Assembly: GCA_021162325.1 (NCBI GenBank)
Contig: JAGGYV010000229.1
Span: forward strand, 1-15,971
Source of the DNA: Desulfobacteraceae bacterium
GTDB taxonomy: Bacteria > Desulfobacterota > Desulfobacteria > Desulfobacterales > Desulfosalsimonadaceae
Length of the DNA stretch: 15,971 nucleotides
Reading direction: 5' to 3'
Shown here: piece after piece, positions 6,637 through 14,002 of the stretch
Layout: every line of letters starts with the position of its first letter
Numbering within the stretch: position 1 is the stretch's first letter
Program-made: the position numbers and the translations under genes
The notes under the pieces: generated by a model
Seen by the model: only the letters and a program-made list of their open reading frames with translations
Databases searched by the model: none
What the model was told of the DNA's origin: nothing

Positions 6637-7263
6637 ATGAGAAAAAAAGTTGGTACATTAAAAATGATAATCGCCTGCCACGAATGTGATTTGTTAAATA
6701 CGGTGCCATCCATTCCCGAAGGGAGTACTGCCAGGTGTGTACGATGCGGGGCGGTTTTATATTCCCGAAAAAAGGACAGCATTGACCGGACAATGGCGTT
6801 TACCATAGCCGGCCTGGTGTTGTTTGCCCTTTCCAATGCATATCCGATTTTAGGGATGAAAAGTGAAGGGATACTGCTTGAGACGACGCTCATGCAGGGC
6901 GTAACGGAATTGCACGCCCAGGGTATGTGGGGGCTTGCTGCGCTTGTATTTGCTACTTGCATTCTTGTGCCGTTAATTCAACTTTTAGGGTTGCTGTATA
7001 TCATTTTGCCGATTCGCATGAACCGCCTTGCCTGGCAGGCCCCTTTTTTCTTTCGTTATTTGCGCAAACTCCAGCCATGGGGGATGATGGAAGTGTTTAT
7101 GCTGGGGATTCTGGTATCCATTGTCAAGCTGGCCAAGATGGCGGTGATCATTCCGGGCTTGTCTCTGTATGCTTTTGCTGCGCTGATTTTTGTCCTGGCC
7201 GGTGCAATTTCTTCCCTTGACCCGCATTTGATTTGGGACAGGTTGGGAGACGACCATGAATGA
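6637..7263 (+). CDS. pqiA: PqiA-family inner-membrane protein, first half-size copy
   Basis: A 208-residue integral membrane protein matching one PqiA domain. It opens with a zinc-ribbon-like module of two Cys pairs (Cys14/Cys17 in CHEC, Cys34/Cys37 in CVRC), then about four membrane helices (near 52-73, 95-122, 145-166 and 168-190), ending with the family signature SSLDPHLIWDRLG. E. coli PqiA carries two such domains in one chain of about 417 residues; here they are separate genes. PqiA works with the MCE protein PqiB and lipoprotein PqiC, a system thought to move lipids between inner and outer membranes. The start is uncertain: ATG 6637 is the longest, but ATG 6664 would give MIIACHECDLL, which is closer to the usual family N-terminus; neither has a strong ribosome site. 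It overlaps the next gene by 8 bases. Confidence 0.88.
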   Translation: MRKKVGTLKMIIACHECDLLNTVPSIPEGSTARCVRCGAVLYSRKKDSIDRTMAFTIAGLVLFALSNAYPILGMKSEGILLETTLMQGVTELHAQGMWGLAALVFATCILVPLIQLLGLLYIILPIRMNRLAWQAPFFFRYLRKLQPWGMMEVFMLGILVSIVKLAKMAVIIPGLSLYAFAALIFVLAGAISSLDPHLIWDRLGDDHE

Positions 7264-7906
7264 GATGGCAAAGACAGCAATGGATTCTTCTTTGGTGAGC
7301 TGCCACAGCTGTCATCTTCTATGTAAAACACCGGTTTATCTGGGCAAATCCGGTGCTGCCTGTCCCCGGTGCGGTGAGGCGCTTCACACCCGAAAACCGG
7401 AAAGTATCGCCAGAACCTGGGCGCTGCTACTGGCAGCCTATATTTTTTATATCCCTGCCAATGTTTTGCCCATTATGAAAGTGACCTCTTTAGGACATGT
7501 GCAGGCGGACACGATTCTTTCCGGCGTTATTTATTTTATTGAAACCGGCATGTGGCCGATTGCCCTGGTAATTTTTATTGCCAGTGTATTTGTTCCTTTA
7601 TTAAAACTGTTAATACTGACGTATCTGTTAATATCAGTTCATAAAAAATCACAATGGCGGCCAAAGGACCGGACCCGTTTGTATCGGCTCACCGAAGTCA
7701 TCGGTCGATGGTCCATGGTGGACATTTATGTGGTAACACTCATGGTGGCGATCGTTAAACTCGGGGCCATTGCCACCATCGAAGCCGGGCCGGCAGCGGT
7801 GCATTTTGCGTGTGTGGTTGTTATCACAATGTTTGCAGCGATGAGTTTTGATCCACGCCTGATTTGGGATAATATTGATATGGAACAATCTGGAGGAAAC
7901 AAATGA
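7256..7906 (+). CDS. pqiA: PqiA-family inner-membrane protein, second half-size copy
   Basis: A 216-residue protein with the same plan as the preceding one: Cys pairs at 16/19 (CHSC) and 36/39 (CPRC), four hydrophobic helices (about 56-76, 100-128, 152-175, 178-198), and the terminal signature FDPRLIWDNID. It corresponds to the second PqiA domain of the E. coli protein. Similar motifs in the same order (PESIART..A, PANVLPIM, ETGMWPIAL, RWSMVDIYVV) show that the two copies are paralogous halves. Its ATG lies inside the end of the first copy (8-base overlap), and its stop overlaps the pqiB start (ATGA), so translation of all the genes is likely coupled. I expect the two chains to pair in the membrane. 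Confidence 0.9.
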   Translation: MNEMAKTAMDSSLVSCHSCHLLCKTPVYLGKSGAACPRCGEALHTRKPESIARTWALLLAAYIFYIPANVLPIMKVTSLGHVQADTILSGVIYFIETGMWPIALVIFIASVFVPLLKLLILTYLLISVHKKSQWRPKDRTRLYRLTEVIGRWSMVDIYVVTLMVAIVKLGAIATIEAGPAAVHFACVVVITMFAAMSFDPRLIWDNIDMEQSGGNK

Positions 7907-9528
7907 GAGAAGAACAAAAAAAGCAGATGCATTCATCTCAAGCCGCCGAAGCGGTGATTCAAACAAGGCGTTCCATATCCATTGTGTGGATTGTTCCTGT
8001 TGTGGCGTTGATAATCGGCGGGTGGCTGGTGTATAAAGCCATTTCCGAAAAAGGGCCGGTCATTACAATTTCATTTAAAACCGCTGAAGGCCTGGAAGCC
8101 GGGAAAACGAAAATAAAATACAAGGATGTTGAAATCGGTCTTGTGGATACCATAAGCCTCAGCAAAAATTTGTCCCATGTGGTTTTGGCTGCCAACCTTA
8201 TTAAAGGTGCGGAACGCTATTTGACGGACCAGACTAAATTCTGGGTGGTTCGTGCCCGGTTGACGGCCAGCGAAGTTTCGGGTTTGACTACGCTTTTCGG
8301 CGGCGCATACATTGCCATTGATCCGGGTAAAGAAGGATTGGCGCAAACGGCATTTAAAGGACTTGAACGCGCCCCGGTGGTGATGACCGATCTGCCGGGA
8401 AAACACTTCCTATTGAAAGCGGAAAAGCTGGGATCATTGGATATTGGCTCCCCGGTATATTACCGGCAGATTCAGGTGGGACAGGTCTCGGATTATAAGT
8501 TGGATGAAGACGGCCAGCATGTTACATTAAATATATTTATCAATGAACCGCATAACCGGCTAATCTTCAAAAATTCCCGGTTCTGGAACGCATCCGGAAT
8601 GGATATCACAATGGATTCTTCCGGCATTAAAATAGATACCCAGTCCATTGTCAGCATGATGATCGGCGGAATCGCCTTTAACACGCCCGTTAATCTGGAA
8701 TCTGTTGAATCAGCCGCTGAAAATGAAGTATTTGTTCTTTATGAAAACCAGTTGGCAGCGCAGGAAGAAACTTTTCAGATAAAGCATTACTGGGTGTTAA
8801 ATTTTGAAGGGTCTGTCCGGGGACTGTCCCCCGGAGCGCCGGTAGAATTTAAAGGCATTCCCATTGGCAAAGTGCTGGATATCAATCCCCGGTTTGATAT
8901 GGATTTGGCGGGGGCAAAATTTTCAATACCGGTATTGATTGAAACCGAACCGGAGCGATATTTAAACATGGATAAAATAAAAACCGGTGAAGACAAACAA
9001 CGGCTTGTCAATTCCCTGGTGGCAAAAGGATTAAGGGCACAATTGCAGACCGGTAATCTGCTTACCGGACAATTATTCGTGGACATGGATTTTCACCCGG
9101 ACACAGATGTTCAAAAGATTGACTGGAGCGGAAAATATCCGGTGATGCCGACCGTTCAACAGCCCCTGGAGGAATTGTCAGATATGGTGTCCGGCCTGAT
9201 CGCCCGCATTGAAACGATACCTTTTGAACAGATGGGGAGTGATGTTCAGGCAATTATTCAAAATTTAAATGAGTCGACTCTGCTCACAAAGGATCTGTTG
9301 CAGCAATTCAAAGCAGAAGTCGGGCCGGAAGCGCTGTCAACGCTGGTACAGGCCAATAAAACCCTGGCAGCTATGGAAGATATGCTTTCCCCTGATTCCC
9401 CCCTTAGCCGGGAAGCAACCCGCACATTGGAGGAACTGTCCGGTGCGGCAAGGTCCATGCGGGTTTTCATGGACTATCTTGAACGGCATCCGGATGCCCT
9501 GATTTACGGAAAAGGAGAAGAAAAGTGA
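7903..9528 (+). CDS. pqiB: PqiB-type MCE (MlaD-domain) protein
   Basis: A 541-residue protein with one N-terminal membrane anchor (about 24-46, IVWIVPVVALIIGGWLVYKA) and a large periplasmic part. Three MCE domains can be made out: about 51-140 (VITISFKTAEGLEAGKTKIKYKDVEIG), 167-260 (LGSLDIGSPVYYRQIQVGQV) and 296-400 (EGSVRGLSPGAPVEFKGIPIGKV), each with the G-x-P-V-x-[YF]-[RK]-x-I-x-[IV]-G type core. The last 120 residues are helical, as in PqiB, whose C-terminal helices form a needle-like channel on a stack of MCE hexamer rings in E. coli. Length and domain number match PqiB (546 residues), not the seven-domain LetB/YebT. GGAGG lies before the ATG, which overlaps the previous stop by 4 bases. 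Likely role: a lipid-conducting tube across the periplasm. Confidence 0.94.
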   Translation: MREEQKKQMHSSQAAEAVIQTRRSISIVWIVPVVALIIGGWLVYKAISEKGPVITISFKTAEGLEAGKTKIKYKDVEIGLVDTISLSKNLSHVVLAANLIKGAERYLTDQTKFWVVRARLTASEVSGLTTLFGGAYIAIDPGKEGLAQTAFKGLERAPVVMTDLPGKHFLLKAEKLGSLDIGSPVYYRQIQVGQVSDYKLDEDGQHVTLNIFINEPHNRLIFKNSRFWNASGMDITMDSSGIKIDTQSIVSMMIGGIAFNTPVNLESVESAAENEVFVLYENQLAAQEETFQIKHYWVLNFEGSVRGLSPGAPVEFKGIPIGKVLDINPRFDMDLAGAKFSIPVLIETEPERYLNMDKIKTGEDKQRLVNSLVAKGLRAQLQTGNLLTGQLFVDMDFHPDTDVQKIDWSGKYPVMPTVQQPLEELSDMVSGLIARIETIPFEQMGSDVQAIIQNLNESTLLTKDLLQQFKAEVGPEALSTLVQANKTLAAMEDMLSPDSPLSREATRTLEELSGAARSMRVFMDYLERHPDALIYGKGEEK

Positions 9529-10175
9529 AAACAAAATCAATGAAAAATATAATATTTCTAAGCCGGCACATCGGAATACTCCTTGTCCTTTCTGTAATCA
9601 TCTTTGCCGGGTGCAGAAGCAAAACACCGCCGATATTTTTTTACACCCTGTCACCCGTCCAGGAAGCGGATGGCCAATCGGATCTTAATATGACGGATCA
9701 GCATCAAACTCAGGTAAGCATCGGTGTCGGGCCGGTACGTCTCCCGGATTTTTTAAATACGCCTCGCATTGCCACCCGAAACGGAACCAGCAGAATCAAT
9801 TATTCAGAATTTCACCGATGGGGAGGCATTCTGGATAAGGATTTTTTAAGGGTCATGTCTGAAAATCTTTCTGTGCTGCTGTCAACCGATCAGGTGAAAA
9901 CATATCCGTGGGCAGGCAAGGGTGATCCGGAAATTCAGGTGGAATTTGATGTGAAACAATTTGATGGTGAAATAAATGACCAAGTGACATTAAATGTTAT
10001 CTGGCAGGTAAAAAATAACTCAGACAACAAACGGCCGATGATCGTCCGGCGTTCTATTCTCATGGAACCGGTGAATTCACTCAGCAAGGATGATTATGAA
10101 GCATTGGTTTCCGCACAAAGCCGTGTACTTTTCAGGCTAAGTGAAAAAATTGCAAAAGAAATCACAGCGCAGTGA
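9525..10175 (+). CDS. pqiC: PqiC-type outer-membrane lipoprotein (ABC-type transport auxiliary family)
   Basis: A 216-residue lipoprotein. The signal peptide ends in the lipobox IFAGC with the lipidated Cys at position 30, followed by RSKTPPIFFYTLSP, the usual opening of PqiC/YmbA (DUF330/ABC-trans_aux) proteins. Other family marks are VGVGPVRLPDFLNTPRIATR (approximately 66-83) and the WGGILDKDFLRVMSENL block. In E. coli, PqiC sits on the inner face of the outer membrane and forms the far end of the Pqi bridge. The start is GTG 9525, which overlaps the pqiB stop (GTGA) and has AAGGAG about 8 bases upstream; the ATG at 9540 is less well placed. It is the last gene of the cluster; the 72 bases to the convergent clc gene show no strong terminator. 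Confidence 0.9.
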   Translation: MKTKSMKNIIFLSRHIGILLVLSVIIFAGCRSKTPPIFFYTLSPVQEADGQSDLNMTDQHQTQVSIGVGPVRLPDFLNTPRIATRNGTSRINYSEFHRWGGILDKDFLRVMSENLSVLLSTDQVKTYPWAGKGDPEIQVEFDVKQFDGEINDQVTLNVIWQVKNNSDNKRPMIVRRSILMEPVNSLSKDDYEALVSAQSRVLFRLSEKIAKEITAQ

Positions 10176-10247
10176 CAGGTGCTGCAATTAATTGACACCA
10201 TCTGTACGCTCATTGTCCGGCTTTTTGTTATTCTTGAAAAAAAGAAC

Positions 10248-12083
10248 TCACATATCAACGGGCGTACCTTTCAACCGATGAATCTGGCGGTTATAAAAAG
10301 CAATCACATCCCGGCGGCTCAACATCCCCATCAGAATTCCCATGTCATCTTCCTGAACCACGGGCAGAGAATCTATATTTTTAATGGTAAATTTTTGCAG
10401 TACCGTATTTAAATCTTCTGTCAGGGTCGTGGTAACCACTTCGCTTTTGGCAATATCCTTCATAACCACCAGATGTTCAATCTCCGATGAAAATAAAACT
10501 CCCCGGATATCCGTACTGGAAAAAATACCAATCATTCTTTTTTCCGCATCCATGACCGGGAAATAATGCTGCTTGGTGCGCGAAAAAAACTTTTTAAATT
10601 CCATAAACGGCATGTTCTGGGGAATGCTCTCGACTTTCTTGACCAGGTGAATCAGATCCTGCACCTTGATCATCTGCAGAATATCCACCATAAATTCCCC
10701 GGCATGGGCGGGCGACGCCACCCGGTTTTTAACCTGCTTTTTATAGATCGTCCAGGGGTTTGCCAGCACATAGGCAATGGAACAGACAAACAGACTGGGT
10801 AACAAAAGTTGATAGGAATTGGTCATCTCACTGACAAATATAATAGTGGAAATCGGGGTATTGGATACCGCAGTAAAAAAACCAGCCATGCCGACCAGAA
10901 TAAAAGATTCCGGGTGAGTGACAATGCCCGGCATAATATTATGAAATATTTTTCCCACAACGCCGCCCATGGCTCCGCCAATGACAATCGACGGCCCGAA
11001 CACCCCGCCGCTGCCCCCGGACCCGATGGAAAAAGAGGTCGTTAGAATTTTCCCCATGGCCAGCAAAAACAATGCGGTGATTGTCATACTCATCGGATCA
11101 GTCAGGACCTGTTGAACATACCCGTACCCAAAGGCAAGTGTTCTGAATAGAAAAAAACCAATAATCCCGGTGCAGAGCCCGCCGATAGCCGGCTTAATAT
11201 GATTGGGTATTTTAAGAGATTTAAAAAGGGCGGTTATTCCGTAAAAAGATTTAACGTAAAGAAATCCGGTAAATGCCAGCACAAATGCCAATACAATATA
11301 CGGCCCCAATTCCAGGGGATTATCAAACACAATATCTGACGGCGTTTCAAACAACGACCCCCACCCGAACACCAGACAAAAAACACAGTATGCAATAACC
11401 GATGAAATCCCGGCAGGAATAATAACTTCAGACTCAAATTCCGGATCACGGTACAACACTTCAGAGGCAAACAACGCGCCGGCCAGAGGGGCCCTGAAAA
11501 TACTGCCGACACCGGCACCGATGCCGGCTGCCAGCATAACCCGACGTTCCCGCTCGGACATGTTCAGCTTAGTGGCCAGAAACGATCCGAAACCCGCGCC
11601 AATTTGGGCAATGGGACCTTCCCGTCCTCCGGAGCCACCAGTAGTCAGTGTAAGCACAGAGGCAATGGTTTTAATAATCGGGACCCGTGCCCGCATAAAC
11701 CCGCCTTTTTGATGATATGAGTCTATTGCTGCATCCGTCCCGTGACCTTCCGCTTCAGGTGCAAACTGATAGACCAAAAAACCGCTGACCAGACCGCCCA
11801 AAGAGGGCAAAAACAAAAGCACCCATCGATTAAAAATGGTACTGGTAGGATGAAAAAGATGCTGTTCCCCGGCCGGCGGCGGTGGACGGTAACCAGCCAT
11901 CATATCCATAAAAAAATGACTGCCAAGCCCGCACAGATAATGGAATACGATTGATCCCAACCCGGCAATAATGCCGATCAGGACAAACACAACACTCCAC
12001 TTCCCGGCCCGGGCAATATTAAAGGATCGGATATGCTCGGCGTATATTTTATATAATTTCTGCAAGCGGTCAATTAACAGCAT
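10248..12083 (-). CDS. ClC-family chloride channel or transporter with two C-terminal CBS domains
   Basis: A 611-residue ClC protein. The membrane part (about 30-450) has the conserved sites GSGGREGPIAQIG (150-162) with the gating glutamate at 155, GAGVGSIFRAPLAGALFASEV (189-209), and GSGGSGGVFGPS (355-366), which corresponds to the chloride-binding GxFxP motif. The first signature, GSGIPE in E. coli, is GHGTDA here (113-118), so the usual Ser is not conserved. In simple alignment the position of the inner proton glutamate (E203 of E. coli ClcA) is Val209. Two CBS domains occupy about 470-600 (VESIP..., then MKDIAKSEVVTTTLTEDLNTVLQ and DSLPVVQEDDMGILMGMLSRRDVI), which often bind adenine nucleotides. 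It starts with ATG, with AGAAAG upstream. It probably moves chloride or another anion across the inner membrane. Confidence 0.93.
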   Translation of the reverse strand: MLLIDRLQKLYKIYAEHIRSFNIARAGKWSVVFVLIGIIAGLGSIVFHYLCGLGSHFFMDMMAGYRPPPPAGEQHLFHPTSTIFNRWVLLFLPSLGGLVSGFLVYQFAPEAEGHGTDAAIDSYHQKGGFMRARVPIIKTIASVLTLTTGGSGGREGPIAQIGAGFGSFLATKLNMSERERRVMLAAGIGAGVGSIFRAPLAGALFASEVLYRDPEFESEVIIPAGISSVIAYCVFCLVFGWGSLFETPSDIVFDNPLELGPYIVLAFVLAFTGFLYVKSFYGITALFKSLKIPNHIKPAIGGLCTGIIGFFLFRTLAFGYGYVQQVLTDPMSMTITALFLLAMGKILTTSFSIGSGGSGGVFGPSIVIGGAMGGVVGKIFHNIMPGIVTHPESFILVGMAGFFTAVSNTPISTIIFVSEMTNSYQLLLPSLFVCSIAYVLANPWTIYKKQVKNRVASPAHAGEFMVDILQMIKVQDLIHLVKKVESIPQNMPFMEFKKFFSRTKQHYFPVMDAEKRMIGIFSSTDIRGVLFSSEIEHLVVMKDIAKSEVVTTTLTEDLNTVLQKFTIKNIDSLPVVQEDDMGILMGMLSRRDVIAFYNRQIHRLKGTPVDM

Positions 12084-12145
12084 GCCTGATATATTTCTTT
12101 CTATGAATAGGATTTAAAATCAGATCAGATCAGACCTTGACAGTT

Positions 12146-12282
12146 TCGTAAAAAATCAAATTTAGATGGCAAAGTATAAAAGTTCAAATTCGAGGCGCGC
12201 AAAACCTGAGTGATAATTCGTACTTAGCGTACTATGAAGAAACGAAGGATGTAGCGCAACAAAGAATTTGGAATTTTTACGA
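12146..12282. repeat. MITE-like element with terminal inverted repeats; reaches into the end of the aminotransferase gene
   Basis: The left end (12146-12163, TCGTAAAAAATCAAATTT) and the reverse complement of the right end (12265-12282, TCGTAAAAATTCCAAATT) match at 15 of 18 positions, including the first nine. Between them are about 100 non-coding bases with a small palindrome, GTACTTAGCGTAC, at about 12209-12221. The right end supplies the stop codon of the aminotransferase. From memory, sequences ending in TTTTTACGACGCCATCA occur in many copies in deltaproteobacterial genomes; only one copy is seen here, so repeat status rests on that memory and on the inverted ends. Confidence 0.55.
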
Positions 12283-13590
12283 CGCCATCAGATCTTCAAT
12301 ACCCTGTAGCACCGTATCAAACAAAAGCTGAACATCCGCTTCCTCAAGGCACGAAAAAGCCACCCGAATGTCGGTATCTCCCAATGCAATCAACCCGACA
12401 CCGTATTTATCCAGCAAATGCACCCGCAACGTTTCCGCCTTGACCGTTTTTAAACGAATACACATAAAATATCCGGAATTAAACGGATACACATCCCAGG
12501 CGTCCTTATATTTGGGATCAGCCAAAACCGCTTTGACTTTTTTGGCACGCGATTCAAGAATCTTGTATTTATCTTCTTTTTCAGCAGCAAACGTTTCACT
12601 TTTCATTGACTCCAGCACAATGGACTGGCTCAAATGACTGGCATTGGAGATATTGCCACGGACCCCGCCCGCCGTTTTTCTGGCCAGTGCATCGTATACC
12701 TTTTCAGCATCCGCATCAATCGTAGATCCATAAGTGATAAACCCGACCCGGAGTCCCCAAACATAACTTTCTTTGGTCGCACCATCAAGCTTAACCGCCA
12801 GCAGCCGGGGATGAATTCCTGAGAGTCTGGCAAAAATCGACTCCTTTAAACAATCATCTTCAAAAAACAGTCCAAAGTAGGCATCATCGGCCACGGCAAT
12901 CACATTGGTTCCGGATTCAGCCACTTCCGTGAGAATCTGGACAATCCGATCCGCTTCCTCAACCGTAAGGGTGTATCCGGTAGGATTCTGCGGAAAATTT
13001 AATAAAACAATAATTTTATCATTTTTTGCCGCTTCTTCCTTGACCTTTGCTTCAAATGCATCGGTATTGTAACCGCCGGCTTCCGTAAAAATTTTAAAAT
13101 GCGTTATGGTCGCCTGCTTTCGAACGTTTAAAATCATATTATAATTGCCCCAGAACATGTCCGGTAGAATCACCACATCACCGGGATCCACCCATACATC
13201 GGCAAAGATGCTTATCCCGTGCGTAATCCCATTGGTGACCACCGGAAGGCTGACCTCTTTTCCGGCCAAAGAAGGATTTTTTTCATAAATGGCCTCTTTC
13301 CAGACCGATCTTAAGCCCGGAATACCAAATGACGGCGCATAAGTTAACGACTGCTCAGCCGGCAGACCGGAGATATTGGCCATCACGGACGGCAATGCCA
13401 TGGTTGCATTACCTTCTTTGGCAATACCAATAGTGGCATTAATCTTATAGGCTTTTTCCCTGGCTTCAGCGCTCTGGGACAAAATCCCCTTGGGAAAAAA
13501 CAGGTTTTTGCCAACTTCGGCCATCATATCCATCAGGTGCGGGTTGCCATTTTGAATCACTTTGTTAAGTTCTTTGGCTAACGGGTTCAT
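12277..13590 (-). CDS. PLP-dependent aminotransferase, class I/II
   Basis: A 437-residue fold-type I aminotransferase. The key residues can be seen in order: NFPQNPTGY (198-206) with the cofactor-ring Asn202, ADDAYFG (234-240) with Asp236 and Tyr238 near the pyridine ring, and LDGATKESYVWGLRVGF (268-284) with Lys273 as the Schiff-base lysine and Arg281 for the phosphate. The reaction is transfer of an amino group between an amino acid and a 2-oxo acid; the substrate cannot be assigned, though the sequence recalls the aspartate/aromatic-like group. AAGGAAA lies 7-8 bases before the ATG, and a TATAAT (12 bases further up, at 13612-13617) may be its -10 box. The last residues and TAA stop come from the repeat end, so the natural C-terminus may have been slightly altered. 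It lies upstream of clc on the same strand, 190 bases apart. Confidence 0.92.
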   Translation of the reverse strand: MNPLAKELNKVIQNGNPHLMDMMAEVGKNLFFPKGILSQSAEAREKAYKINATIGIAKEGNATMALPSVMANISGLPAEQSLTYAPSFGIPGLRSVWKEAIYEKNPSLAGKEVSLPVVTNGITHGISIFADVWVDPGDVVILPDMFWGNYNMILNVRKQATITHFKIFTEAGGYNTDAFEAKVKEEAAKNDKIIVLLNFPQNPTGYTLTVEEADRIVQILTEVAESGTNVIAVADDAYFGLFFEDDCLKESIFARLSGIHPRLLAVKLDGATKESYVWGLRVGFITYGSTIDADAEKVYDALARKTAGGVRGNISNASHLSQSIVLESMKSETFAAEKEDKYKILESRAKKVKAVLADPKYKDAWDVYPFNSGYFMCIRLKTVKAETLRVHLLDKYGVGLIALGDTDIRVAFSCLEEADVQLLFDTVLQGIEDLMAS

Positions 13591-13687
13591 GTTAATTTCC
13601 TTTTTGATTTAATTATATCTTTATACTATATTAAAATCGAATTGGTACTGAGGTAAAAAGGATATACTTTCAGTAATATTATTACTT

Positions 13688-13859
13688 GGCCTTGATCATC
13701 ATTTCGGCTAAAGCAGATTTGTCATTCCCGAATGTTTCTATCGGGAATCCAGTTATGTGCTATTCCGAACATAGATTCCGGCTAAGCTTGTCCTCGAATG
13801 TTTCTATCGGGGAAGCATGCCGGAATGACATTGTGCTGGCTGAAACGATGACTAAAGCC
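13688..13859. repeat. Inverted-repeat element (MITE- or REP-like) with an internal 17-bp direct repeat
   Basis: The outer arms 13688-13709 and 13838-13859 pair at 16 of 22 positions, all six differences being transitions. A perfect inner pair, GTCATTCC (13721-13728) and GGAATGAC (13822-13829), lies inside. CGAATGTTTCTATCGGG occurs twice, at 13729-13745 and 13795-13811. Repeats starting GTCATTCC and ending GGAATGAC are widespread in many proteobacterial genomes. This element fills most of the 410-base gap between the aminotransferase and the restriction gene; the rest (13860-14002) is AT-rich and probably holds the promoter of the latter, but I cannot pick a convincing one. Confidence 0.65.
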
Positions 13860-14002
13860 TTCTTTTATTTTAAGTATTTGTCAATTAACCGCTGTTCTGC
13901 TAATTACTATAATTCATCAGTTAAATACCATTCAAGACCCTGAAAAAATATTTGGAGATTGTATATTTTTCCCTAAATCCACGAAAACAGGATCAACCCG
14001 CG

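Noticed and set aside
10176..10247. Terminator between the convergent pqiC and clc genes
   Set aside because: Only a 10-base palindrome (CAATTAATTG) and a 5-bp A/T-rich stem are seen; no GC-rich hairpin followed by a T-run.
13729..13811. Direct repeat that might be a CRISPR remnant
   Set aside because: Only two 17-base copies, 66 bases apart in period, inside a larger inverted repeat, with no cas genes.
13686..13943. 85-codon plus-strand frame
   Set aside because: Two thirds of it is the inverted-repeat element itself, and its two similar stretches come from the internal 17-bp duplication.
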